Shown piece after piece: positions 1 through 5,115 of a stretch of 5,506 nucleotides of DNA. Each line of letters starts with the position of its first letter. Within the stretch, counting starts at the first letter, position 1. The position numbers and the translations under genes were made by a program. The stretch comes from Spirochaetaceae bacterium (GTDB lineage: Bacteria > Spirochaetota > Spirochaetia > Treponematales > Breznakiellaceae), in contig JAITHF010000230.1 in assembly GCA_031280115.1 (NCBI GenBank), forward strand, positions 1 to 5,506, read 5' to 3'. The notes beneath the pieces are model-generated. The model ran no database searches. It was not told the origin of the DNA and was given only the letters and a program-made list of their open reading frames with translations.

Positions 1-63
1 ATACGCGCAAACCCTCCGCGTATACGCGCAAACCCTCCGCGTATACGCGCAAACCCTCCGCGT
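1..63. repeat. 21-bp tandem array, three perfect copies (left edge)
   Basis: Three identical 21-bp units lie head to tail at 1-21, 22-42 and 43-63. The array probably continues beyond the window. Each unit contains ACGCG, a 9-base spacer (CAAACCCTC) and CGCGT. The flanking AT of adjacent units extends the possible stem to ATACGCG/CGCGTAT, so each unit can fold as a hairpin. The core GCGCAAAC is shared, in the same orientation, with the seven-copy array at 5360-5506, and the period is the same. Spacers between copies are too short for a CRISPR. Function is unknown. Confidence 0.95.
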
Positions 64-87
64 ACACTTAGTATAGTATAAATTATC

Positions 88-137
88 GGCGCTTCGCGCC
101 TCTTTGAAGAGAATGTGGAGGGTCATAGACCCTCCAC
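88..137. other. Three consecutive hairpins
   Basis: Hairpin 1 (88-100) is GGCGC-TTC-GCGCC. Hairpin 2 (100-111) is CTCTT-TG-AAGAG. Hairpin 3 (115-137) is a perfect 10-bp stem, 115-124 pairing with 128-137, closed by the loop ATA. The first two recur at the right side of the window (5261-5282) with different loop lengths but intact stems, which suggests that the folded form matters. The third is found only here. None is followed by a clean T-run on either strand, so I do not call a terminator. Confidence 0.7.
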
Positions 138-208
138 GCCATCCCTAAAGGCTTCCTGCTTTGAGCCAGTGCGCCCACGAAGCGCGGTGAGGCGCCGCTT
201 CTGGGTTG

Positions 209-305
209 TGACTAAAATCGCAAACCTCCCGCCGCGAGAAGCACCTGAATCCCCCGCAGGGGGTGACTCAAATCGCAAACCCTATCGCCGCAGGAAGCAC
301 GTAAA
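209..305 (+). repeat. Imperfect 55-56 bp tandem duplication
   Basis: TGACTAAAATCGCAAACC at 209-226 recurs as TGACTCAAATCGCAAACC at 264-281. The following CGCCGCGAGAAGCAC recurs as CGCCGCAGGAAGCAC. The offset drifts from 55 to 56 bases because of a small indel. It is a local duplication inside the left composite repeat. The segment ATCGCAAACC followed by GCCGCG resembles a decayed version of the 21-bp array unit. Confidence 0.7.
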
Positions 306-319
306 ACAGCCTACGGCTG
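303..319 (-). terminator. Possible weak intrinsic terminator of the operon
   Basis: Read on the minus strand after the stop codon of the last gene, a 5-bp GC-rich stem (CAGCC/GGCTG, loop GTA) is followed at once by TTTT. Another small hairpin (CCCC-GCA-GGGG, 320-330) lies just before it. The stem and T-run are short for an efficient terminator. The same hairpin is also a dispersed repeat, so termination may be a side effect. Confidence 0.35.
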
Positions 320-349
320 CCCCGCAGGGGGTGAATCAGCCTTCGGCTG
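307..349. repeat. Two CAGCCTNCGGCTG hairpin repeats at the operon's 3' end
   Basis: Copies lie at 307-319 (loop TAC) and 337-349 (loop TTC), separated by a CCCC-GCA-GGGG hairpin at 320-330. The same 13-base motif occurs at 4982-4994 (loop TGC), 5118-5130 (TCC) and 5180-5192 (TCC). The copy at 337-349 overlaps the stop codon (336-338) and final codons of the hydrolase gene, so the last residues of that protein are encoded by the repeat. Confidence 0.85.
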
Positions 350-1397
350 CCCTATGGGGGCGGAGGCGGAGGAGCAGGGGAAGGTGGTCGCTGAGGCCGC
401 TGCCGGTGCGCGGGTTATAGGCGTCAGGGCCGCCTTCTGCATTGACAAACGGCGCCTGATCCATAACCTTGAACGAGTCAAACTCCCAGCCTTTCCGGTC
501 AAAAAAGCCCGCAGGCAGTAAAAAGTGGTCTATCGCCTCCCATGCGCCCTTATACCTATAGGAGCCGCCGGACTCCCAGGGCGAATAGAGCGCCTCTACC
601 TGCGGGGGGAAATACGCCGCCTCAGGAGGCGCCTTGCGGCACAAAACGAGAAAGTCCGCCTGAACGCCTGATGACCCGCGGGTAAAGCCGGTACGCGCCG
701 CGGCGTCCGGATCGTCAGGCATAAGCGCCGCCGGCGCGCCCCGCCGGTAAAACTCATCAGGGCTTTCGTTCAGATCCCCCAGAATAACCGCCTCCGCATC
801 CGGCTCTTCAAGGCGCAGTTCCCGCATCCGGCGCAGCAGCACCCGCGCCGACGCGCCCCGCAGGGCTTCGGTAAGGTCCGCTCCCTCCCGCTTTGATTTC
901 CAGTGGCAGACAAACAGGGTCAAGGGCTTGCCGCCGGCTGTAACCCGGGCCTCAAGAAGGGGGCGCGGGGCGGCTTCGCCGTTATACACGACCCCATGAG
1001 CCAGGGCCCTGTCAAGGGGGAAGCGGCTTATAAGCCCTAGCCCCAAAGGGGCCTGAGGCGCGGCGCTGAAAAAAGTCCAGCCGTAGCCCCGGCCAAGGAG
1101 CCGGGCAAAGTCCTCAAGGGCCTGCCGGTTCTCAATCTCCATAAGGCCGATTATATCAGGCGGCTTTTCGTCCATGCTAAGCAGGGCTTTCGAGAGATTG
1201 GTAAGCCGGGAGCGGTATTGTTCCTCCCCCCAGAGCCCGCGGTAGTCTTGGTACTCGCCGCCGGCCTCCTCGCCGTCAAAGAGGGCCTGCACATTCCAGC
1301 TTGCGATACGCAGAACCTCAGGCCCCTCCGCCGGCGCCCTGCATCCGGCAAGGCCAAGGCACAGCGCAACACCGGCAATAACACATTGGGTATCCAT
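336..1397 (-). CDS. Endonuclease/exonuclease/phosphatase family hydrolase, probable lipoprotein
   Basis: This is a metal-dependent phosphodiesterase or nuclease of the EEP fold (DNase I/exonuclease III-like), probably exported and anchored as a lipoprotein. Numbered from the start at 1397 (353 residues), residues 1-19 are a hydrophobic signal ending in a lipobox, Leu-Ala-Gly-Cys, with Cys19 as the likely lipidated residue. Family motifs follow in order: SWN with Asn35; the metal-ligand segment MEIEN (Glu87/Glu89); CHWKSK with His165; GDLN with Asp208 and Asn210; AIDHF (290-291); and the C-terminal SDH (Asp337-His338). The catalytic set therefore looks complete. I chose 1397 because GGAGG lies 5 bases before that ATG. 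An in-frame ATG at 1430 would add 11 residues but has only a weak ribosome site. The short n-region lacks Lys or Arg, which is unusual for an export signal. The gene is last in the operon, 62 bases after mobA. The substrate (nucleic acid, nucleotide or phospholipid) cannot be told from the sequence. Confidence 0.9.
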   Translation of the reverse strand: MDTQCVIAGVALCLGLAGCRAPAEGPEVLRIASWNVQALFDGEEAGGEYQDYRGLWGEEQYRSRLTNLSKALLSMDEKPPDIIGLMEIENRQALEDFARLLGRGYGWTFFSAAPQAPLGLGLISRFPLDRALAHGVVYNGEAAPRPLLEARVTAGGKPLTLFVCHWKSKREGADLTEALRGASARVLLRRMRELRLEEPDAEAVILGDLNESPDEFYRRGAPAALMPDDPDAAARTGFTRGSSGVQADFLVLCRKAPPEAAYFPPQVEALYSPWESGGSYRYKGAWEAIDHFLLPAGFFDRKGWEFDSFKVMDQAPFVNAEGGPDAYNPRTGSGLSDHLPLLLRLRPHRAAEG

Positions 1398-1402
1398 AAA
1401 CG

Positions 1403-1407
1403 CCTCC
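1403..1407 (-). promoter_or_regulatory. Ribosome binding site deciding the hydrolase start
   Basis: GGAGG on the minus strand, 5 bases before the ATG at 1395-1397. The upstream alternative ATG (1428-1430) is preceded only by a weak GAGA-type sequence with longer spacing. This favours the shorter protein, whose N-terminus is then directly the lipoprotein signal. Confidence 0.65.
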
Positions 1408-1459
1408 GCCTGCTTATACAGCCCGGGCATCCCACAGCGATTCTCTTTGCAGGGGGTAT

Positions 1460-2065
1460 TTAGGGGGAATCATCGAAAGGGGCGCGAAGCGCCCGGGCAA
1501 GGTCCTCAGGGGTGTTGATATTAAAAAACAGATCCGCCCCGTACTGTTTGACAACCTCCGGCGGTATAATATGCAGTTTCAGCTTGTCAAGAAGAAGGCT
1601 TATCTTATATTCCCCCCGGCTAAGGGCGTTATACAGGGGCTCCCGGCAGCTTTTATGATAAAACCCGTTAAAAGGCTCCCTGAAGCCGTCGGCTCTGGCG
1701 GCCAGGCAGGCGTCTATGTCTTCGGCGCGGATGATTTCCCGCATATACTCGATATAGGGCCGGGAAATAAACGGCATATCGCAGGCGGTTACATAGAGGC
1801 AGGCGCTTTCGCAGCAGGCAAGCCCCTGATAAATGCCGGCAAGGGGGCCTGCGCCTATGCTGTCAGGAATAACCCGCGCTAAGGGGTGGGCAAAAGGGCC
1901 GTTGCTGGATACCAGCACTTCTTTGAAGATGCCCGTAAGGGCGGTTATAAGGTTTTCCATGACAGGGGCGCCTGAAAGGGCAAGTTTTTTTTTGTCATAC
2001 CCCATTCTCAGGCTTTTCCCGCCGCCTAAAATCAAAGCGCTCCGGGCGCTCCTCCTGTTCATCAT
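1460..2065 (-). CDS. mobA: Molybdenum cofactor guanylyltransferase
   Basis: MobA transfers GMP from GTP to molybdopterin-Mo, giving the guanine dinucleotide cofactor used by DMSO-reductase-family enzymes such as formate dehydrogenases. It is a cytoplasmic nucleotidyltransferase. The 201 residues match the family length (about 190-200). Visible motifs are the N-terminal nucleotide-binding loop LILGGGKSLRMGYDK (11-25), GPLAGI (73-78), the metal-binding CDMP (95-98, Asp96) and the C-terminal NINTPEDL (182-189). The motif Lys25 starts a Lys-Lys-Lys run encoded by nine consecutive A's (1985-1993), a slippage-prone tract in an essential loop. Two adjacent ATG codons (2063-2065 and 2060-2062) could start it. 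Neither has a Shine-Dalgarno; the leader is mainly T. The gene begins 27 bases after the thrC stop and in the same reading frame, so translational coupling to thrC is likely. No Mo enzyme or other cofactor gene is visible here. Confidence 0.9.
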   Translation of the reverse strand: MMNRRSARSALILGGGKSLRMGYDKKKLALSGAPVMENLITALTGIFKEVLVSSNGPFAHPLARVIPDSIGAGPLAGIYQGLACCESACLYVTACDMPFISRPYIEYMREIIRAEDIDACLAARADGFREPFNGFYHKSCREPLYNALSRGEYKISLLLDKLKLHIIPPEVVKQYGADLFFNINTPEDLARALRAPFDDSP

Positions 2066-2092
2066 AAAAAAAATAAGAAAAAGCCGGGGCCC

Positions 2093-3394
2093 CTAAAAGC
2101 AGCTTGCGATAGCCGCTTCAAGGGCGCTGAGCTGGGGTTCGATAAGCGCCACCGGATCGGTCTTTTTGCCGAGCGCCGCCAGTTTATCCGGCATCTCCGG
2201 GTACTGCCGCGTGGCTCTTGCCACGGTTTCCGCGGATTTCGCCGGATGCCCTGTGGCAAGCACCACGAAATGCGCGTCGTTCCTGCGGGACGCAAGGTTC
2301 TCCGCCGCGGCAAAGGCCACCGCCCCGTGGGGGTCAAGGAGGATATGATATTCTTTCCAGACATAGTCCATGGTTTCAAGGGTGGTCCGGTCGTCAATGG
2401 CCCCGGGGAACACCATATTCTGCATAACCGCCGGCGCTTCCTCGTAGAACGAGAAAAGCCGCTCGTAATTGGAAGGGGCGCTCACGTCCAGCGCCGGCGA
2501 AGCTGTGGGCATAGAGCGGCGGGGCTTGAACTGCCTGCCGTTTATAAAATCCCCGAAGGCGTTGTTGGCGTTCATGGCCGCCACAAAGCCGTTTACCGGC
2601 ATCCCGAACTTCCATGCGTATAAGCCGGATATGAGGTTCCCGAAGTTCCCGCAGGGCACGCTGAAAATCAAATCCCCCTGCAACAGCTTTTTGAGTTTAA
2701 TAAAAGCGAAAAGATAATAAAACGTCTGAGGCAGCAGCCGCCCCGGGTTAAGGGCGTTGGCGGTGGTAACGCCGTACCGCTCCGCAAAGGGGCGGTCGTT
2801 CATGGCCTCGATAACAAGGCGCTGGCAGTCGTCGAAGGTTCCCCTAATTTGAAGGGGGATGATGTTGCCGCCGTTGGAGATGAACGAGCCTGCCTCAAGG
2901 CCCCGGATGGGCCCTGAGGGGTAGAGCAGCACTGACACGATGTTCTGCCGTTTATAAAAGGCGTTGGCGATGCTGACCCCTGTGTCGCCCCGGGTGGCTG
3001 ACAGGACCATAACCCGCCGGTTGTTTTTAAGCAGTTCCTCCATGACCGCCGCGAGGAAGGCAATGCCGAAATCCTTAAAAACGCCGGTGGGCCCGTTATA
3101 GAGGTTCAAAAGGGAGAACCGCTCGTCTAAGGGCTGGACCTCAGGAGCGAAGTTAAAGGCGCTCTCGGCCACGCGGGAAGCGGAAAAAGGGTTAAGCTCC
3201 CCCTGAAGCATCACCGGCGCGACGGTGGATACCAGTTCGGGATACGCCGTATCCGTATCCATGTAGAGAAAGAACTGGCGCATGTCCATCACCGACGACG
3301 GCACATACAGCCCCCCGTCATGGGGCAGGCAGCGCAGGACCGCCTCCTTAAACGAGACCGGCGGCTTGTTTGATTTGGTCGATTTAAACTGCAT
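2093..3394 (-). CDS. thrC: Threonine synthase (PLP-dependent)
   Basis: It catalyses the last step of threonine synthesis, converting O-phosphohomoserine to threonine and phosphate, in the cytoplasm. The 433 residues fit the E. coli/yeast-type enzyme. The N-terminal region has the typical DGGLYVP (26-32). The PLP-lysine motif is YNGPTGVFKDF with Lys107 as Schiff-base residue. SATRGDTG lies at 132-139, GTFDDCQ at 185-191 and the phosphate-binding VPCGNFGN at 246-253. TASPALDVSAPSNYERLF (297-314) matches the conserved late segment. Two motif serines are changed: the usual ATSGDTG reads ATRGDTG and the usual VPSGNFGN reads VPCGNFGN. The core lysine and glycines are intact, so I expect activity, but the protein is divergent. 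Its start has no close Shine-Dalgarno; AGGA lies 16 bases upstream in a long purine tract. It lies 101 bases after qmcA and 27 before mobA. Confidence 0.93.
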   Translation of the reverse strand: MQFKSTKSNKPPVSFKEAVLRCLPHDGGLYVPSSVMDMRQFFLYMDTDTAYPELVSTVAPVMLQGELNPFSASRVAESAFNFAPEVQPLDERFSLLNLYNGPTGVFKDFGIAFLAAVMEELLKNNRRVMVLSATRGDTGVSIANAFYKRQNIVSVLLYPSGPIRGLEAGSFISNGGNIIPLQIRGTFDDCQRLVIEAMNDRPFAERYGVTTANALNPGRLLPQTFYYLFAFIKLKKLLQGDLIFSVPCGNFGNLISGLYAWKFGMPVNGFVAAMNANNAFGDFINGRQFKPRRSMPTASPALDVSAPSNYERLFSFYEEAPAVMQNMVFPGAIDDRTTLETMDYVWKEYHILLDPHGAVAFAAAENLASRRNDAHFVVLATGHPAKSAETVARATRQYPEMPDKLAALGKKTDPVALIEPQLSALEAAIASCF

Positions 3395-3439
3395 TTTCTT
3401 TTTTTATCTTTCCTTTTTCTTTTTCTTTCTTTCTTCTTT
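3395..3439 (-). promoter_or_regulatory. 45-base purine tract forming the thrC leader
   Basis: On the coding strand, 44 of the 45 bases directly before the thrC ATG are A or G; the single exception is at 3406. It holds AAGGAAAG (3408-3415), with AGGA 16 bases from the ATG, beyond normal Shine-Dalgarno spacing. A-rich unstructured leaders can help ribosome loading (possibly via ribosomal protein S1), which would be my explanation for the missing close site. Such mirror-like purine tracts can also form triplex DNA. Confidence 0.6.
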
Positions 3440-3459
3440 AAGTTTATTCGCTGTACGCG

Positions 3460-3485
3460 CCCGGCCCGGCGCCCGCCCGATGCCC
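3460..3485 (-). other. G-quadruplex-type motif between qmcA and thrC
   Basis: The coding strand has five GGG runs (complements of 3483-3485, 3476-3478, 3472-3474, 3465-3467 and 3460-3462), separated by 4, 1, 4 and 2 bases. This satisfies the common four-run, loop 1-7 rule. The segment can alternatively form a 5-bp GCGCC/GGCGC hairpin. Because it is on the transcribed RNA sequence, it could act in either DNA or RNA. A role in polarity or processing between the membrane genes and thrC is inference. Confidence 0.5.
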
Positions 3486-3501
3486 GGCTGAGCGTTCAGC
3501 C
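3486..3501 (-). other. Hairpin on the qmcA stop codon
   Basis: GGCTGA (3486-3491) pairs with TCAGCC (3496-3501) around a 4-base loop. The stop codon of qmcA (3496-3498) is in one arm. No T-run follows on the minus strand, so it is not a standard terminator. It may slow polymerase or protect an RNA 3' end. Confidence 0.45.
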
Positions 3502-4404
3502 CTCATCACGGGGGCCGCCGCCGCTTTTTAATACCGAAACGCCCGCAAGTATCCCTGCTAAATTTTGAAGTTCTGAGGGGATGATAATTTTGGTCGCCTT
3601 CCCGTCGGCAACCTTTTCAAAGGCCTCGAAACTTTTCAGTTTCAGCGCCCCTTCAACGCCTGCCACTGAGTTTATCATAGCAAGCCCCTCGGCCGTGGCC
3701 CTCTGAACCGCGGTTATCGCGGCTGCTTCCCCTTCTGCCTCCCGGATGGCCGCCTCTTTTTTCGCTTCCGCCCCAAGGATAAGCGCCTGTTTGTCCCCTT
3801 CGGCCTTGAGGATGGCCGCCTGCTTTTCCCCTTCAGCGGCCAGTATCGCGGCGCGGCGCTCCCGCTCGGCGCGCATCTGCTTTTCCATGGCGTCTTTAAT
3901 CGTGTCCGGCGGGTCGATATTCTTGACCTCCACGCGGTTTACTTTAATGCCCCAGGCGTCGGTGGCGTCGTCGAGGATGCTGCGAAGCCTGCCGTTAATC
4001 GTGTCCCTGCTGCTAAGGGTCTCGTCCAGCTCAAGCTCGCCTACCACGTTCCGCAAGGTGGTGGTGGTCAGCTTGTCAATCGCCAGTTTAGGGTTATCCA
4101 CGCCGTAGGCATAGAGTTTGGGGTCCACGATTTGATAAAAGACCACGCTGTCCACCAGCATCGTAACATTGTCCCGGGTAATGACCGGCTGGGGTTCGTA
4201 ATCAAAGAGGGACTCTTTGAGGGACACCTTTTTCGCTATCCGGTCAATAAAGGGGATCATAATATGAAAGCCCACTTCCCAGGTGGTATAATACCCGCCA
4301 AAGCGCTCGATAACCCAGGACGTTGACTGGGGGACGATTTTTACGCCTAACGTTACCACCGCCAAAGCAAACGCGGCCAAGCCGACCAAGCCGAAATACA
4401 ACAT
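3496..4404 (-). CDS. qmcA: SPFH/stomatin-like membrane protein, QmcA type
   Basis: This is an integral membrane scaffold of the SPFH (stomatin/prohibitin/flotillin) superfamily. Such proteins form large oligomers in the cytoplasmic membrane and associate with NfeD partners and, in known cases, FtsH-type proteolysis. The 302 residues closely match QmcA length (about 305). Residues 1-20 are a single hydrophobic anchor. The SPFH domain follows, with VKIVPQ (21-26), VIERFGGY (31-38), LELDETLSSRD (124-134) and the signature DATDAWGIKVNRVEVKNIDPP (146-166). Residues about 172-232 are an Ala/Glu/Lys-rich coiled coil with repeated AEG(E/D)KQA units, as in the family. The C-terminus has the hydrophobic stretch PSELQNLAGILAGVSVL (276-292). 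The start is well supported: AAAGGAG (4412-4418) lies 7 bases before the ATG. It lies 34 bases downstream of the NfeD gene, a classic pairing. Confidence 0.93.
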   Translation of the reverse strand: MLYFGLVGLAAFALAVVTLGVKIVPQSTSWVIERFGGYYTTWEVGFHIMIPFIDRIAKKVSLKESLFDYEPQPVITRDNVTMLVDSVVFYQIVDPKLYAYGVDNPKLAIDKLTTTTLRNVVGELELDETLSSRDTINGRLRSILDDATDAWGIKVNRVEVKNIDPPDTIKDAMEKQMRAERERRAAILAAEGEKQAAILKAEGDKQALILGAEAKKEAAIREAEGEAAAITAVQRATAEGLAMINSVAGVEGALKLKSFEAFEKVADGKATKIIIPSELQNLAGILAGVSVLKSGGGPRDEG

Positions 4405-4438
4405 ATATACGCTCCTTTACGCTTTATATATTTTTTAT

Positions 4439-4942
4439 TCAGGTTTCTCTCTGTTCCTGCACGTGTTCCTGCGCCGGGGGCTGTACCGCCGCTTTCACCC
4501 CTTCTATTCTGACAATCACGCATTCGGCGCCTTCTTCTATAATAACGGCGTTATTTTCCGCAAAGGCCGTCCATAGCTGGCCCCGGACTTTTACTTCCCC
4601 GGTACAGAACGGGGCTATTTTTTTAGTAACCAGCGCGCTTTGCCCGATAAGGGCGTGGACGTTGGTCTTTTCCCGCCCGACTTTCAGTTTTTTTATCAGG
4701 AGCGGGCGGGTAAAGGCCAGAAGAAGGCCGGAGACGGCGAGAAAGAGGCCGGTATGGATTTTCAGTTTCAGGGAAAAGTCGAAAGATTCCGTTATGCCCG
4801 CGACGAACAGCATAATCAGGGAGGAAAGGGCAAACCAGATCGTTATAAGATTAAAGGCGCTTACCAGTTCTATGACTGAAAAGAGTATGGTCATGGCCAG
4901 CCAAAACCAGGGGGTAAATAGAAAGTTCTGTACATCAGGCAT
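4439..4942 (-). CDS. NfeD-like membrane protein (short form)
   Basis: This small membrane protein pairs with SPFH proteins (PF01957-type NfeD). The 167 residues have an N-terminal aromatic segment TPWFWLAM and hydrophobic helices at about 12-30, 32-51 and 63-80, then a basic hinge RPLLIKKLKVGREK (79-92). A small beta-rich OB-fold domain follows at about 98-151, with IGQSALVTKKI (99-109), GEVKVRGQLWTAF (115-127) and VIVRIEG (142-148) matching family positions. The short form lacks the ClpP-like protease domain of long NfeD proteins, so it is probably a non-enzymatic partner of the downstream qmcA product. The final residues (PPAQEHVQEQRET) look disordered. It is first in the operon. The start codon sits 5 bases after a -10 box, so translation is probably leaderless and no good Shine-Dalgarno is present. 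Confidence 0.9.
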   Translation of the reverse strand: MPDVQNFLFTPWFWLAMTILFSVIELVSAFNLITIWFALSSLIMLFVAGITESFDFSLKLKIHTGLFLAVSGLLLAFTRPLLIKKLKVGREKTNVHALIGQSALVTKKIAPFCTGEVKVRGQLWTAFAENNAVIIEEGAECVIVRIEGVKAAVQPPAQEHVQEQRET

Positions 4943-4947
4943 AATCC

Positions 4948-4976
4948 ATAGTATCCCGCGCCGGCCCCCCCGTCAA
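4948..4976 (-). promoter_or_regulatory. Sigma70-type promoter of the operon
   Basis: On the minus strand, TTGACG (4971-4976) and TACTAT (4948-4953) are separated by exactly 17 bases. The match to consensus is 5 of 6 and 4 of 6. The -10 box ends 5 bases before the nfeD ATG (4940-4942), placing the expected transcription start at or next to the A of ATG. The spacer is unusually G-rich. The right composite repeat begins just upstream of the -35 box, at 4982. Confidence 0.65.
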
Positions 4977-4981
4977 CCCCC

Positions 4982-4994
4982 CAGCCTGCGGCTG
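4982..4994. repeat. CAGCCTNCGGCTG hairpin, copy next to the promoter
   Basis: A 5-bp stem CAGCC/GGCTG with loop TGC. On the plus strand it is followed by TTTT (4995-4998), so it resembles a tiny terminator facing away from the operon and toward any transcript entering from the left. It abuts the C-run complementary to the G-rich promoter region. Confidence 0.7.
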
Positions 4995-5115
4995 TTTTAA
5001 GTGCGTCTCGCGGTGAGCGGGTCTGTAGGTTTAGCCACAACCCTGAAGCGGCGCCTCATCGCGCTTTGATAGCGTGAGTGGCGCTGCACAGGAAGCCGTT
5101 GGTTGGGGGTTTGGG

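Larger units (their letters stand above)
81..319 (+). repeat. Composite inverted repeat, left copy
   Basis: This segment matches the reverse complement of 4982-5290 in collinear blocks. Block A (81-118) matches 5253-5290: both carry CGGCGC, a 3- or 4-base loop, GCGCC, then CTCTT..AAGAGAAT. Block B begins with GGCTTCCTG (150-158, matching 5089-5097). It continues with a 37-base stretch at 180-216 that matches 5030-5066 at 34 of 37 positions. Block C is CCGCGAGAAGCAC (232-244), matching 5001-5013 with one difference. Block D (297-319, GCACGTAAAACAGCC plus hairpin) matches 4982-5004. The left copy differs by carrying a 10-bp stem hairpin after block A and an internal duplication between B and D. 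No transposase or clear target-site duplication was seen, so it is a dispersed non-coding element of unknown type. Confidence 0.8.
64..335. other. Intergenic repeat region downstream of the operon
   Basis: I see no convincing gene in this stretch of about 270 bases. From left to right it holds a short AT-rich segment (64-87), three close hairpins (88-137), the left copy of the inverted composite repeat (about 81-319), an imperfect 55-bp tandem duplication (209-305), and small GC-rich hairpins up to the stop codon of the last operon gene. An open frame on the plus strand crosses these repeats but has no family resemblance and runs antisense into the hydrolase gene. Confidence 0.7.

Noticed and set aside
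1..63. CRISPR array
   Set aside because: The units are directly abutting 21-mers with no unique spacers. The same holds for 5360-5506, and no cas gene is present.
115..420. 101-residue open frame on the plus strand across the left repeats
   Set aside because: It begins in the hairpin arm, crosses the repeats, ends antisense in the hydrolase gene, and its Arg/Pro-rich product has no recognisable domain.
2062..2397. 111-residue minus-strand open frame inside thrC
   Set aside because: It is an out-of-frame shadow of the thrC C-terminal region, with no start signal or family resemblance.
4323..5000. 225-residue open frame on the plus strand opposite nfeD
   Set aside because: It is antisense to two well-supported genes (nfeD and the start of qmcA), and its Ser/Arg/Thr-rich product fits an antisense shadow.
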